Part shown: positions 18,286-25,947 of the stretch, one piece after another
Position numbering within the stretch: position 1 is the stretch's first letter
How the letters are laid out: each line of letters begins with the position of its first letter
Source of the DNA: Fischerella muscicola PCC 7414
GTDB lineage: Bacteria; Cyanobacteriota; Cyanobacteriia; Cyanobacteriales; Nostocaceae
NCBI RefSeq assembly: GCF_000317205.1
Contig: NZ_AJLK01000006.1
Location: 1 to 46,305 of the forward strand
Direction of reading: 5' to 3'
Length of the DNA stretch: 46,305 nucleotides
Notes under the pieces: model-generated
What the model saw: the letters and a program-made list of their open reading frames with translations, nothing else
What the model was told of the DNA's origin: nothing
The model's database searches: none
Program-made: the position numbers and the translations under genes

Positions 18286-18625
18286 CTTCCCACTCATCAC
18301 CATCTGGATCTGTAACCCAAATTTTATCTTGCAAGGCATAGCAGCAAGTTGTGTGGTTTTCAGACCTTACTGTCAGATTGGCTTGCTGGAAGCGATCGCT
18401 TGCTTGTGCAACCTGTGCTGATGACTCCACCTCAATTCCCAGGTGATTCAATTTGCCAGTAGCTGAAGGATTTTCAAACAACACCAATTTTAAAGGTGGC
18501 TCAGCAATTGCAAAGTTAGCGTACCCTGGACGACGCTTTGCTGGCTCAGTTCCAAATAGTTTGCTGTAGAAATCGACAGCAGCATCAATGTTACTCACAT
18601 TTAGCGCTAGTTGAAGACGAGGCAT
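18269..18625 (-). CDS. arsI: ArsI/CadI-type vicinal-oxygen-chelate enzyme (C-As lyase)
   Basis: A 118-residue VOC (glyoxalase/dioxygenase superfamily) protein. ArsI enzymes are Fe(II) dioxygenases that cleave the carbon-arsenic bond of methylarsenite and related organoarsenicals. The diagnostic feature is the pair Cys94-Cys95 in HTTCCYALQDKIWVTDPDG, which binds trivalent organoarsenic, with the C-terminal Glu113 in EWEVYTVL as a probable metal ligand and His61 in LNHLGIEV. The protein is slightly shorter than typical members. It is divergent from arsR across a 90-bp region holding the palindromic operator, so it is most likely ArsR-regulated. Confidence 0.9.
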   Translation of the reverse strand: MPRLQLALNVSNIDAAVDFYSKLFGTEPAKRRPGYANFAIAEPPLKLVLFENPSATGKLNHLGIEVESSAQVAQASDRFQQANLTVRSENHTTCCYALQDKIWVTDPDGDEWEVYTVL

Positions 18626-18667
18626 AATTGAGTGACTCCTTATATTTATTTACGTCAATATTCATCT

Positions 18668-18698
18668 ATATCAATATACTATTCATGTATATTGATAT
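18668..18698. promoter_or_regulatory. ArsR/SmtB-type operator between arsI and arsR
   Basis: Perfect inverted repeat with 12-bp arms, ATATCAATATAC / GTATATTGATAT, separated by seven bases. Imperfect extra half-sites flank it (GTCAATATTC on the left, ATGTCAATAT on the right). Position in the divergent intergenic region and the ATCAA/TTGAT half-sites fit ArsR-family operators. Confidence 0.7.
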
Positions 18699-18715
18699 AT
18701 GTCAATATAGAAAGT

Positions 18716-19045
18716 ATGAAGTTATCTAAACCTGTCCTATCTTGTTGTTCTCCCTTGCTTACTGGTCGTCTCACTCCTGATGAGGCGATGCATCTAGCCT
18801 CAATTTTCCGTATTTTAGGTGAACCTATCCGGTTACAAATGCTGAGTTTGATAGCAGCACAGCCAAGTAAAGAGGTTTGTGCTTGTGAGTTAGCTTCTCC
18901 ATTAGGAATTTCGCAACCGACAGTGAGTCATCATCTCAAAGTCATGTACGAGGCGGGTTTACTGGAAAAAGAGCGACGCGGGAATTTGATTTACTACCGG
19001 ATTTTGCCAGAGAAGCTAACAGTGTTGCGGGAGGCACTATCCTAA
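18716..19045 (+). CDS. arsR: ArsR/SmtB-family arsenic-responsive repressor
   Basis: A 109-residue winged-helix repressor. The recognition region is EVCACELASPLGISQPTVSHHLKVMYEAGLL; the Cys-Ala-Cys in it corresponds to the As(III)-binding CxC of the ArsR DNA-binding helix. An additional CC pair near the N terminus (VLSCCSPLLTG) may contribute metal ligands. ATG 18716 is preferred over the in-frame ATG at 18632, because the extra 28 codons would be translated from the palindromic operator. As(III) binding releases the operator; both arsI and the pstS operon carry related sites. Confidence 0.93.
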   Translation: MKLSKPVLSCCSPLLTGRLTPDEAMHLASIFRILGEPIRLQMLSLIAAQPSKEVCACELASPLGISQPTVSHHLKVMYEAGLLEKERRGNLIYYRILPEKLTVLREALS

Positions 19046-19107
19046 CAGGAACTTCACGAATTAAAAACAATTTTCCTTGAATTTCTTTCACTGCGCTGTG
19101 ACATACT

Positions 19108-19138
19108 CCCGTCGCTGACTCTTCGAGTACAGCGCGGG
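19108..19138. repeat. Right-end hairpin of the tnpB element
   Basis: CCCG-T-CGCTG-ACTC-TTC-GAGT-A-CAGCG-CGGG: a stem with one bulged base on each arm. It matches the left-end hairpin at 20615 in architecture while differing in paired bases, so the pairing is conserved by compensatory changes. Confidence 0.75.
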
Positions 19139-19260
19139 CTTCTCAGACAATCCGGCTATTGCGCGCGGAGGCTCTGAGCTTTAAGAACGGAACGCCCTAC
19201 CGCTCTATTTTTTATATTTATCGCTGCATTGTGGTCACGATCTAGTGAACAACCACACTG
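19108..19260 (-). ncRNA. Predicted omega RNA region at the tnpB 3' end
   Basis: In characterised TnpB systems the guide RNA overlaps the 3' end of tnpB and the right end, and its last bases are the flanking guide. By position, the minus-strand transcript through this hairpin would end with a guide read from below 19107. This is inference from location; boundaries are not resolved. Confidence 0.35.
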
Positions 19261-20334
19261 GCAAGAATGCCATCTTTCATGCAAATTTTTAGGAACTTTC
19301 ACCCCACAACTAGAACAATCTTGAGAAGTGCCGGAAGCATTCACAGCAATTACCAATAACCCAGCATTTTCGGCTTTGGTGGTTAGAATTGACAGGAAAC
19401 TTGACCATCCAGCATCATGCACAGATTTAGCTAGCCTAGATATGACAAGTCCTTTAACGTTGAGGTCTTCATGAACTACAACGTCATATTTTGACAGCAA
19501 TTGTCTTGCTGTTTTAAAGTGAAAATCTTTGCGTTTGTCTGCAACTTTCTTGTGTTGCTTGCCTAGTTGTTTAACAGCTTTTTGTCTACGCTTACTGCCT
19601 TTCTTCCTGCGTGAAACACGCTTTTGGATTACTCGTAAACGTTTTTGAGACTTGCGGTAGTGTTGAGGAATGGCAACAGCTTCACCCTCAGAAGTAATCA
19701 AAAATTCCTTCAACCCCATATCAATGCCTGTTATTGAATCAGGATTGATATCTGGTTTGATTTCTGGAACTGTCGAATCTTCCAAACTTAGGGTTACATA
19801 ATAGCCATCAGATTTCTTGGTGACAGAAACGGTTTTTATCTTGAATCCAGCAGGTATGGGACGATGCAATATGACCTTGATTTGACCTAGTTTTGGTAGG
19901 TTAATCAAACTATCTTTTAAACAATCATCTTTCATTTGTGGGTAGGTAAAAGTTCGATACCTATCACGAGGCTTAAACCGAGGTCTACCACTTCGCTTAC
20001 CATTACTATCGCCACTTAAAAAACGGTCAAATGTTACCTTAACTCGCTTAACCACATCCTGCAAGACTTGTGAGTAAATTTCACCGTAATGAGGATGAGT
20101 CTTCTTGAGCAATGGTAATGTTTTCTTTTGGCTGTAATAGTCGGGATTATCTTTCAACTCAGGAATGTGACAAACAAGGGGGCAAGCATTAATCGGGCAA
20201 CGATTTTGTTCGTACCAATTAAATCTGTCCGCCAGTAAATAATTATATTGAGCGCAAAGCATGGACAGCCATTGGTCTATTTCTTGCACTTGTTGCTTGG
20301 TTGGACGTAGTTTGTATTGGTACGCTGTTCTCAC
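19156..20334 (-). CDS. tnpB: TnpB, RNA-guided transposon-encoded endonuclease
   Basis: A 392-residue intact TnpB. RuvC-I is [12 protein letters not shown] (catalytic Asp about 203), RuvC-II is [12 protein letters not shown] (catalytic Glu about 290), a zinc ribbon has CSSCG and CQCGC pairs, and RuvC-III is [10 protein letters not shown] (Asp). The middle carries the basic helical segment [20 protein letters not shown]. TnpB uses an omega RNA to cut DNA at sites next to a short target-adjacent motif, helping the element persist. GTG 20334 is the start: the perfect ribosome site AAGGAGGTGAT lies six bases upstream. All catalytic residues are present, so activity is plausible. Confidence 0.95.
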   Translation of the reverse strand: MRTAYQYKLRPTKQQVQEIDQWLSMLCAQYNYLLADRFNWYEQNRCPINACPLVCHIPELKDNPDYYSQKKTLPLLKKTHPHYGEIYSQVLQDVVKRVKVTFDRFLSGDSNGKRSGRPRFKPRDRYRTFTYPQMKDDCLKDSLINLPKLGQIKVILHRPIPAGFKIKTVSVTKKSDGYYVTLSLEDSTVPEIKPDINPDSITGIDMGLKEFLITSEGEAVAIPQHYRKSQKRLRVIQKRVSRRKKGSKRRQKAVKQLGKQHKKVADKRKDFHFKTARQLLSKYDVVVHEDLNVKGLVISRLAKSVHDAGWSSFLSILTTKAENAGLLVIAVNASGTSQDCSSCGVKVPKNLHERWHSCQCGCSLDRDHNAAINIKNRAVGRSVLKAQSLRAQ

Positions 20335-20395
20335 TTGTTTATCACCTCCTTAGTGTATCCATGTTCGCATACTGAGGAGACATTGAGGATATTTC

Positions 20396-20575
20396 ATGAA
20401 AGACGATTATTTAAGAATACGGATGAGTAAACGCAGGATGGATAAACTACGTTTGTATGCTCAAATGAAAGATACGACCATGACTCATGTCATAGAAGAT
20501 TTGATTGATTCGTTAAACATTCCAGATATTGACAAAAACTCAACTACTCCTCAACCTGTTAAACCTGCGGTTTAA
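20396..20575 (+). CDS. Ribbon-helix-helix (CopG/MetJ-like) protein of the tnpB element
   Basis: A 59-residue protein from ATG 20396, five bases after GAGGAT. The N-terminal strand DYLRIRMSKRRMDKLRLYAQ and helix MTHVIEDLIDSL form a classical ribbon-helix-helix DNA-binding fold; the last 15 residues are a Pro/Thr-rich tail (TTPQPVKPAV). It diverges from tnpB with 61 bp between the two starts, so both share one promoter region. A plausible role is repression of tnpB or of the element (inference). It lies inside the element between tnpB and the left-end hairpin. Confidence 0.75.
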   Translation: MKDDYLRIRMSKRRMDKLRLYAQMKDTTMTHVIEDLIDSLNIPDIDKNSTTPQPVKPAV

Positions 20576-20614
20576 TTCAGTCAAGGGGTGTTTCGTTTTT
20601 GTCCGGGCATTCAT

Positions 20615-20645
20615 CCCGTCACTGAATCAAAGATTACAGTGCGGG
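20615..20645. repeat. Left-end hairpin of the tnpB element
   Basis: CCCG-T-CACTG-AATC-AAA-GATT-A-CAGTG-CGGG, followed by GCTTCT. Same stem lengths, bulges and loop size as the right-end hairpin, in direct orientation. Marks the element boundary next to the kinase fragment. Confidence 0.75.
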
Positions 20646-20759
20646 GCTTCTGCCCGAACTAGCTAAATCTTCTGCTAAATAAGTTTCGCCAAATCCACCC
20701 TTTCCCAAGAGTGTGATGATTTTGTAGCGACTACGGAGGATTGTGTCAGTCGGAAGCAT
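20634..20759 (-). pseudogene. 5' fragment of a Ser/Thr protein kinase gene cut by the tnpB element
   Basis: From ATG 20759 the frame reads MLPTDTILRSRYKIITLLGK then GGFGETYLAEDLASSG. The glycine-rich ATP loop LGKGGFGETYLAED is that of cyanobacterial Pkn2-type kinases. At about 20655 the frame enters the element end and stops at 20634. The rest of the kinase is not found on the other side of the element, so either the insertion was followed by a deletion or only the 5' end was left beforehand. Confidence 0.8.
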
Positions 20760-21292
20760 AAATTATGACTTGACAGCAGAGGATTTGGCTTGATTGGCTT
20801 TATTTTGACAGATTTTTTTGTATCTCAGCAAGCAAGCTCCCGGACTTTTTTGAAAAGTCCGGGATCTATAGTTCGCGATCGCATTATTTTAGGACTTACA
20901 CAAGAACTCTCCCAAACTCTTATTCCTTCGTGTCCTACCCTTACCTTAAGCCTATGAGCGCGTCTACGTTTTTTCATGATTTTGTGAAGTCCTGTATTTC
21001 CAAGTGTTGGCTAAATAACCTGAGTCTCCAACGGAGGCGTGCGTTAATCTGGATTCTCTGCGCGAATGTGGTGGACTACTAGTAGTATTTCACCACATTG
21101 ATTTTGATAGGTTGGCCAGATCCCCGACTTCTTCAAGAAGTCGGGGATCTAACCCCTCGCAACTCCTCAAAACTTATGTGGTCGAGTAGTAGATTATATT
21201 GAGTATTTTAATGTGGCAATGTATAAATTTAATTTGCTAGTCAAGAGTAAATTTAGTTGCGATCGCTACTGCCCTACTACCCATTCCCAAAG
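20760..21292. other. Gene-free region with hairpins and a MITE copy
   Basis: No gene. Contains a perfect hairpin at 20839-20863 (CCCGGACTTTT / AAAAGTCCGGG), related to the centre of MITE family 1, and a full MITE copy at about 21079-21192. The phrase GCCTATGAGCGCGTCTAC at about 20952 recurs at 28092, showing another dispersed repeat. Confidence 0.6.
21079..21192. mobile_element. MITE family 1, copy B (best preserved)
   Basis: About 114 bp. The left end CTAGTAGTATTTCACCACAT continues TGATTTTGA; the right end is its imperfect complement, TCAAAACTTATGTGGTCGAG followed by TAGTAG. The centre is the perfect hairpin GATCCCCGACTTCTTC/GAAGAAGTCGGGGATC. A partial, inverted end (ATGTGGTGGACTACT) abuts the left side at 21066. 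No open frame. Confidence 0.75.
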
Positions 21293-21883
21293 ATGCAAAT
21301 TTCCCTGTTAGATTCTCTAAGTAGAAAAATTAGTATTATTGCAATTACCGGATATCAAAAATATATTTCTCCTCACAAAGGCTTTGCTTGCGCTCATCGA
21401 GTACTGTATGGTGGTGAGTCTTGCTCTGGGTACATCAAGCGGGTGATTGCCACTGAAGGGTTACAAGCAGGGCTTTTGATGTCTCGCGATCGCTTTGCTG
21501 CTTGTAAACAGGCTAGCCAAATTTTGTTCTCTTGTCAAAGAGTGAAGACCGCAAGGGCAAAAATGCAATTTGCTAACTCTGAGTCTGAGGAAGAAGACGA
21601 AGAAGACGAAGAAGTATTAGAAAATACAAGTAAATCAAAGCGTCAATCCTCATCTATAGGAAAACACAGACCTAACAGTAGTTACAATAGACACAACAAT
21701 TGTGATAATATAAACTGTGATAGCAGTTTACAAGACTGTAGTTCATGTCCTGAGATTAGTTGTGACTTTGCCAATGCTATTGGTGATTTAGGGAATTGCG
21801 ATTGTAATTTGCCTGAGTGCGGTTCTTTTGATTGTAGCGGGGCTGATTGTGGTTCTCTCGATTGCGGTAGTTGTGGTAATTAG
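21293..21883 (+). CDS. yidD: YidD membrane-protein insertion factor with Cys-rich tail
   Basis: A 196-residue protein. Residues about 1-80 are a YidD domain: amphipathic helix, then YQKYISPHKGFACAHRVLYG and CSGYIKRVIATEGLQAGL, CKQ.....CQR. YidD helps YidC insert membrane proteins at the inner face of the membrane. The rest is unusual: an acidic stretch (SESEEEDEEDEE, about 98-109), a Ser/Asn-rich linker, and a tail with about 15 Cys in CxxC or DCxxxDCG patterns ending LDCGSCGN. ATG 21293 is chosen because 12 upstream codons are outside the conserved start. The tail could bind metal; role unknown. Confidence 0.85.
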   Translation: MQISLLDSLSRKISIIAITGYQKYISPHKGFACAHRVLYGGESCSGYIKRVIATEGLQAGLLMSRDRFAACKQASQILFSCQRVKTARAKMQFANSESEEEDEEDEEVLENTSKSKRQSSSIGKHRPNSSYNRHNNCDNINCDSSLQDCSSCPEISCDFANAIGDLGNCDCNLPECGSFDCSGADCGSLDCGSCGN

Positions 21884-21951
21884 TACAAGCAGGCAGGAAT
21901 TTTTAAAGTTATTAATTCCATGCTGGTCTAGATGCTCAAAATTTTTGCATT

Positions 21952-21974
21952 CATAAAAGTGTTTCACTTTTATG
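21952..21974. terminator. Hairpin downstream of yidD
   Basis: Perfect stem CATAAAAGTG / CACTTTTATG with loop TTT, 68 bp after the yidD stop. No T-run follows, so its role as a terminator is uncertain. Confidence 0.4.
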
Positions 21975-22036
21975 ATATATATGAAATACACAAACCCCAT
22001 CAAACAACCGTAGATTAGTTGTAGAGGTTCCTAGCA

Positions 22037-23053
22037 GTGGGCATAGTAGTTGAAAACGTATCTAAGCAGTTTGGCAGTTTCCAAGCGGTTGATCGGGTGA
22101 GTCTCGAAATTAAAAGTGGCTCTCTGGTCGCTTTATTGGGGCCATCAGGTTCTGGTAAGTCAACATTGCTACGACTCATTGCTGGTTTGGAAATGCCAGA
22201 TAGTGGCAAAATAATTTTGACTGGCAAAGATGCCACCAATCAAAGTGTGCAGGAACGCAATATTGGGTTTGTGTTTCAGCACTATGCATTATTTAAGCAC
22301 ATGACAGTGCGGCAAAATGTTGCTTTTGGTATGGAGATTCGCAAGTTGCCAAAAGCAAAGGTGAAAGCGCGGGTAGAACAATTATTAGAATTGGTACAGC
22401 TGAGTGGACTAGGCGATCGCTATCCATCGCAACTATCAGGTGGACAACGCCAAAGGGTAGCCTTAGCCAGGGCGCTAGCAGCAGAACCGAATGTATTATT
22501 ATTAGATGAACCTTTTGGAGCGCTAGATGCTAAAGTCCGTAAAGACCTACGCGCTTGGTTGCGGCGCTTGCATGATGAGGTGCATGTCACAACTGTTTTC
22601 GTTACCCACGATCAAGAAGAAGCGATGGAAGTTTCTGACGAAATCGTGGTGATGAATAAAGGACGTGTAGAACAAGTTGGAACACCTGCGGAGATTTACG
22701 ATCATCCCGCGACAGCATTTGTGATGAGTTTTATCGGGCCTGTAAACGTATTACCGAGTACTTCAAATATTTTCCAAAATAATGGATTTGATTCGGCACA
22801 TCCAGAAATGTTCCTGCGTCCCCAAGACGTGATTATCGAAACCTCCCCCAACGGCACTACCGTAGCTGCAAGGGTGAGTCGGTTGATACATCTAGGTTGG
22901 GAAATTCAAGCAGAATTGACTTTAGAAGATGGACAGGTGGTAACAGCACATTTGACACGCGATCGCTTTGATGAATTGAATTTAGAACCACAGCAAAAAG
23001 TGTATGTCAAGCCGAAGGATGCTAAGTCTTTTCCGCTTTATTATTCGATTTGA
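22037..23053 (+). CDS. cysA: Sulfate/thiosulfate ABC transporter ATP-binding protein
   Basis: A 338-residue ABC ATPase of the CysA/CUT1-like group. Walker A is GPSGSGKST (residues 35-43), Q-loop VFQHYALF (79-86), signature [15 protein letters not shown] (133-147), Walker B VLLLDEP (153-159), His-switch [15 protein letters not shown] from 189. The C-terminal 100 residues form the TOBE-like regulatory domain with LRPQDVII typical of CysA. GTG 22037 is the natural start ([11 protein letters not shown]). Permease and binding-protein genes are not adjacent, as is common for cyanobacterial cysA. Confidence 0.88.
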   Translation: MGIVVENVSKQFGSFQAVDRVSLEIKSGSLVALLGPSGSGKSTLLRLIAGLEMPDSGKIILTGKDATNQSVQERNIGFVFQHYALFKHMTVRQNVAFGMEIRKLPKAKVKARVEQLLELVQLSGLGDRYPSQLSGGQRQRVALARALAAEPNVLLLDEPFGALDAKVRKDLRAWLRRLHDEVHVTTVFVTHDQEEAMEVSDEIVVMNKGRVEQVGTPAEIYDHPATAFVMSFIGPVNVLPSTSNIFQNNGFDSAHPEMFLRPQDVIIETSPNGTTVAARVSRLIHLGWEIQAELTLEDGQVVTAHLTRDRFDELNLEPQQKVYVKPKDAKSFPLYYSI

Positions 23054-23057
23054 GAAA

Positions 23058-23110
23058 CTAGTACTCGACCACATAAATCCCCGGCGTTTGAAAAAGTCGG
23101 GGATCTGGCA
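23058..23110. mobile_element. MITE family 1, truncated inverted copy
   Basis: CTAGTACTCGACCACATAA (equal to the complement of copy B's right end) directly joined to the central hairpin ATCCCCGGCGTTTGAAAAAG followed by TCGGGGAT. The other half is missing. It lies between the convergent cysA and purT genes and its hairpin may act as a bidirectional terminator. Confidence 0.6.
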
Positions 23111-23129
23111 AACCTTAAATCTTCTGCCC

Positions 23130-24329
23130 TCAGCATAGCTTGCTTTCTTCGGTCAACTTGACTTTACTTGCGGCTGTTGTGGCTTTTTCCCGTGCTTGTT
23201 GAATGTTGCTGCCTTTTGCTAAAGCAACTCCCATGCGACGATAAGGATGAGCAGTTGGTTTACCAAATAATCTAATGTCTACATCTTTTTCTGATAAAGC
23301 CTCAGCTACACCTATATAAGCGATCGCATCTAATTTTTCTGAAGCTAAGATAACCGCACTTGCTGAAGGCCCTAACTGTTCTATATGAGGAATTGGTAAG
23401 CCTAAAATTGCTCGCAGATGTAGTTCAAACTCATTCAAATTTTGCGAAATTAATGTTACCATTCCCGTATCATGGGGTCTAGGTGAGAGTTCAGAAAAGA
23501 TTACCTCGTCTTTGGTAATAAAAAATTCCACACCAAAAATTCCTGCACCCCCCAAAGCATCAGTAACTTTTTTGGCTATCTCCTGTGCTTGTGCTGTCAT
23601 TTGTTCGGAAATTCCCGCTGGTTGCCAAGATTCTTGATAATCTCCTCTTTCTTGCCGATGACCGATAGGAGAACAGAAAATTGTGGGCGCATTCCATTGT
23701 TTAATGGTTAGTAAAGTAATCTCAATTTCAAAATTAATAAATTCTTCTACAATTACCTTGTGAGTGTCACCTCTAGAACCTGCTATAGCATAATTCCACG
23801 CTTTTTCTACTTCCGCTTTTTCTTTGACAACTGACTGACCTTTACCAGAAGAAGACATTACAGGTTTGATCACATTGGGAAAACCAATTTCATCAGAAAT
23901 AGCAATTAATTCTTCTAGGGTAGAGGCATAACCATATTTTGCAGTTCTGATGCCTAATTCTTGGTGTGCTAGTTCCCGGATGCGATCGCGATTCATCGTA
24001 TAGTTAGTCGCTGCTGCCGTGGGGATCACTGTAATTCCCCTTGCTTCAAATTCCAGTAACTTTTCTGTTCTAATTGCTTCAATTTCCGGTATTATGAAAT
24101 CTGGTTGATATTTATCAACAATTCTTTCCAAGTCATCAGCACTCAACATCGAAATTACTTCTGCACAGTCTGCAACTTGCATTGCTGGAGCATTGTCGTA
24201 ACGGTCAACAGCAATGACATAATTACCAAGGCGCCCAGCAGCAATTACAAATTCTTTTCCTAGTTCCCCTGAACCTAGCAACATTAATTTTTGTGGCAGT
24301 TTCATATCACTATTCATTACACTGTTCAT
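23130..24329 (-). CDS. purT: Formate-dependent phosphoribosylglycinamide formyltransferase
   Basis: A 399-residue ATP-grasp enzyme, PurT, which makes formyl-GAR from GAR, formate and ATP in purine synthesis. N-terminal nucleotide-binding region LMLLGSGELGKEFVIAAGRLG (15-35), VIAVDRYDNAPAMQVA (39-54), ATP-grasp residues VIKPVMSSSGKGQSVV (about 154-169), metal-binding GVEFFITKDEVIFSELSPRPHDTGMVT (about 270-296). The length is close to the Escherichia coli enzyme. Start: ATG 24329 or the in-frame ATG at residue 9 (MKLPQK) are both possible. Monocistronic and convergent with cysA. Confidence 0.95.
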   Translation of the reverse strand: MNSVMNSDMKLPQKLMLLGSGELGKEFVIAAGRLGNYVIAVDRYDNAPAMQVADCAEVISMLSADDLERIVDKYQPDFIIPEIEAIRTEKLLEFEARGITVIPTAAATNYTMNRDRIRELAHQELGIRTAKYGYASTLEELIAISDEIGFPNVIKPVMSSSGKGQSVVKEKAEVEKAWNYAIAGSRGDTHKVIVEEFINFEIEITLLTIKQWNAPTIFCSPIGHRQERGDYQESWQPAGISEQMTAQAQEIAKKVTDALGGAGIFGVEFFITKDEVIFSELSPRPHDTGMVTLISQNLNEFELHLRAILGLPIPHIEQLGPSASAVILASEKLDAIAYIGVAEALSEKDVDIRLFGKPTAHPYRRMGVALAKGSNIQQAREKATTAASKVKLTEESKLC

Positions 24330-24476
24330 TTTATATCTCTGCGTATTCTCAGCCTCTGTGCTTTATTAGTGTAATTATAATCTTTAAGAATAATCAAAAA
24401 TTTACTGTCAATTTATAAATACTGATAAATAATCAGCTTACTGATAAATAGGAATTTGAATGATGAATTTAGTTCA

Positions 24477-24558
24477 TTAATCTGGAATAGAATTACAAAT
24501 TAACTGACCCTTATGCTGATTCACAATAATATGATAACTAACTGATAATCCTAATCGT
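24477..24558 (-). pseudogene. Relic of a histidine-kinase C terminus
   Basis: The frame RLGLSVSYHIIVNQHKGQLI then CNSIPD is the end of an HATPase_c domain (compare GLGLAITHQIIVEKHGGKLN in the kinase at 34004). It is preceded by a perfect 11-bp-stem hairpin (24559-24587, AAAATGATGGG/CCCATCATTTT, seven-base loop) and nothing kinase-like beyond it, so it is a short leftover. Confidence 0.55.
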
Positions 24559-24587
24559 AAAATGATGGGCATCGAACCCATCATTTT
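24559..24587. repeat. Perfect 11-bp stem hairpin
   Basis: AAAATGATGGG-CATCGAA-CCCATCATTTT. The loop and stem imitate a tRNA T-arm (GGGTTCGATGCCC on the minus strand) but no acceptor or anticodon arm surrounds it. It lies where the kinase relic loses homology, so it may be part of an inserted repeat. Confidence 0.55.
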
Positions 24588-24666
24588 CCTAATCTCCCAC
24601 CTGATAAGTTTTGTATGCATTATTTCACTGTTTGCGGGGGTACGGTGTGCCACCGCCTGAATCACT

Positions 24667-25167
24667 TTAGCAATTTCCTAGTGATTCACCATTAAAAATA
24701 GCTCCATTCATTAGTAAATCCCAGCGTTGCTGATTACTTAAACCAATTCCTTCACCGAACTTACATTTATCAACTAAAGCTTTTAACCATATAGTCTCAT
24801 TAAGTGTAGCTCCTCGCAAATCTGCATCTGTGACATCTGCACCTGTAAAATTGGCAAAAATGAGGTCTGCATCAACTAAACTACTTCCTTTTAAGTTTGC
24901 ACCTGATAAATTTCCCCGGATGAAGTTTACCCCTTTTAAATCTAAGCCAGATAAATCTGCTCCCACCAAATTAGGAAATTTTAGTTGATTAGGATACTCG
25001 AAAAATCGGCTGACACAAATGATATTTGCTTCATTGAAGTGCATTTTAGTTAAAAAATCATAACGTGCTATTCCCAGTTGTTTAAGGATTTGCCAACGTT
25101 GTTGAGAATTTTGTTCCAAGAAATAAATGGTTAGCTCACGGGATTTTAGATTAGTAATATTTAGCAT
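24667..25167 (-). CDS. Short pentapeptide-repeat protein
   Basis: A 166-residue protein from ATG 25167 ([20 protein letters not shown]); an in-frame ATG at 25221 would add 18 residues. The middle (about 85-155) is a run of A(D/N)LXG pentapeptides predicted to form a quadrilateral beta-helix, and the end [19 protein letters not shown] is a cap. No membrane segment. The N-terminal [18 protein letters not shown] resembles a short helical module seen in cyanobacterial pentapeptide proteins. No function can be assigned. Confidence 0.65.
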   Translation of the reverse strand: MLNITNLKSRELTIYFLEQNSQQRWQILKQLGIARYDFLTKMHFNEANIICVSRFFEYPNQLKFPNLVGADLSGLDLKGVNFIRGNLSGANLKGSSLVDADLIFANFTGADVTDADLRGATLNETIWLKALVDKCKFGEGIGLSNQQRWDLLMNGAIFNGESLGNC

Positions 25168-25383
25168 TTTTATTTTAAATTGAAAAAAGTTTTGATTTTC
25201 AAATAACTCAAAATATATCACGAAAATTACTCAATAAACCTGGTATTTACAACTATCATTTAGGCTGAAGTACATCAAAACTTGGTAGTTTTATTATCTA
25301 TTAACCATTACCGACCGAGAATGAATTCACAATAAATGTCATTTGTAACTTAAATTAGTTGTTGTATTCATAAAATAATTAGT

Positions 25384-25947
25384 ATGAAAATCAAAAAAAT
25401 ACATATTGACTTTCGAGGTCGTTTACTGCTACTAACTACATTCTTCTTGATCGGTTTGTTCAGTGGGGTAACTTTCTTTGCAGTTGATATTTTTAGAGCA
25501 AGAGTCATATATATTGATAAAGCAAATCAACTTTTAGAAGCAAAAAAACAAAAAGAAAATAATTCTTTTGGAGTTACTAAAGTAAGTTTTTCCCAAGGAT
25601 TTAGTGACAAAGGAATAGATTTTAGATGTTTATCTTGGTCTTCAAAATTTTTGTATAGTGGTTGGAGCGATGATCCGAAAGACCATGATTTTTTTATCGA
25701 TCATTACGTACCTGCTGGGAAACAAGCCATTATCTGTACGACACCTGCGTTATCAGCTGCATTAGCCATACATCCTCGTAAGAAATTTCTATATGAAGTG
25801 TCAAAAATTGATTTAGATGATGGGTTATATGTTCGGGTTGTAGTTGGGTTATCGGAGGCAAGGGAGCCTTGTAAATTACTTACAGGCAGCGTAGATTGCG
25901 TGAACTCTATTTTGGCACGGCAAGCTGTAGTTAAATATGAACAGTAA
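25384..25947 (+). CDS. Unknown membrane-anchored or secreted protein
   Basis: A 187-residue protein I do not recognise. After a basic start (MKIKKIHIDFRGR) residues about 14-34 form one hydrophobic helix (LLLLTTFFLIGLFSGVTFFAV), so the protein is anchored with its bulk outside, or secreted. A short charged region (about 50-60) precedes a beta-looking domain with Cys at about 79, 116, 162 and 171 (DFRCLSW, AIICTTPALSA, EPCKLL, VDCVNS), enough for two disulfides. Single gene, coding use similar to neighbours, ends in repeats. Possible lineage-specific protein. Confidence 0.6.
   Translation: MKIKKIHIDFRGRLLLLTTFFLIGLFSGVTFFAVDIFRARVIYIDKANQLLEAKKQKENNSFGVTKVSFSQGFSDKGIDFRCLSWSSKFLYSGWSDDPKDHDFFIDHYVPAGKQAIICTTPALSAALAIHPRKKFLYEVSKIDLDDGLYVRVVVGLSEAREPCKLLTGSVDCVNSILARQAVVKYEQ

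Larger units (their letters stand above)
19090..20655 (-). mobile_element. IS200/IS605-type element: tnpB plus divergent RHH gene, no tnpA
   Basis: The element carries tnpB (minus) and a small ribbon-helix-helix gene (plus). Each end carries the same subterminal imperfect palindrome in the same orientation (19108-19138 and 20615-20645), as expected for this single-strand transposon group. No Y1 transposase gene is present, so movement would need TnpA in trans. The left side lies in a Ser/Thr kinase reading frame. Exact ends are estimates. Confidence 0.75.

Noticed and set aside
24540-24620. tRNA gene
   Set aside because: Only a T-arm-like hairpin is present; no acceptor stem, D-arm or anticodon arm can be built around it.
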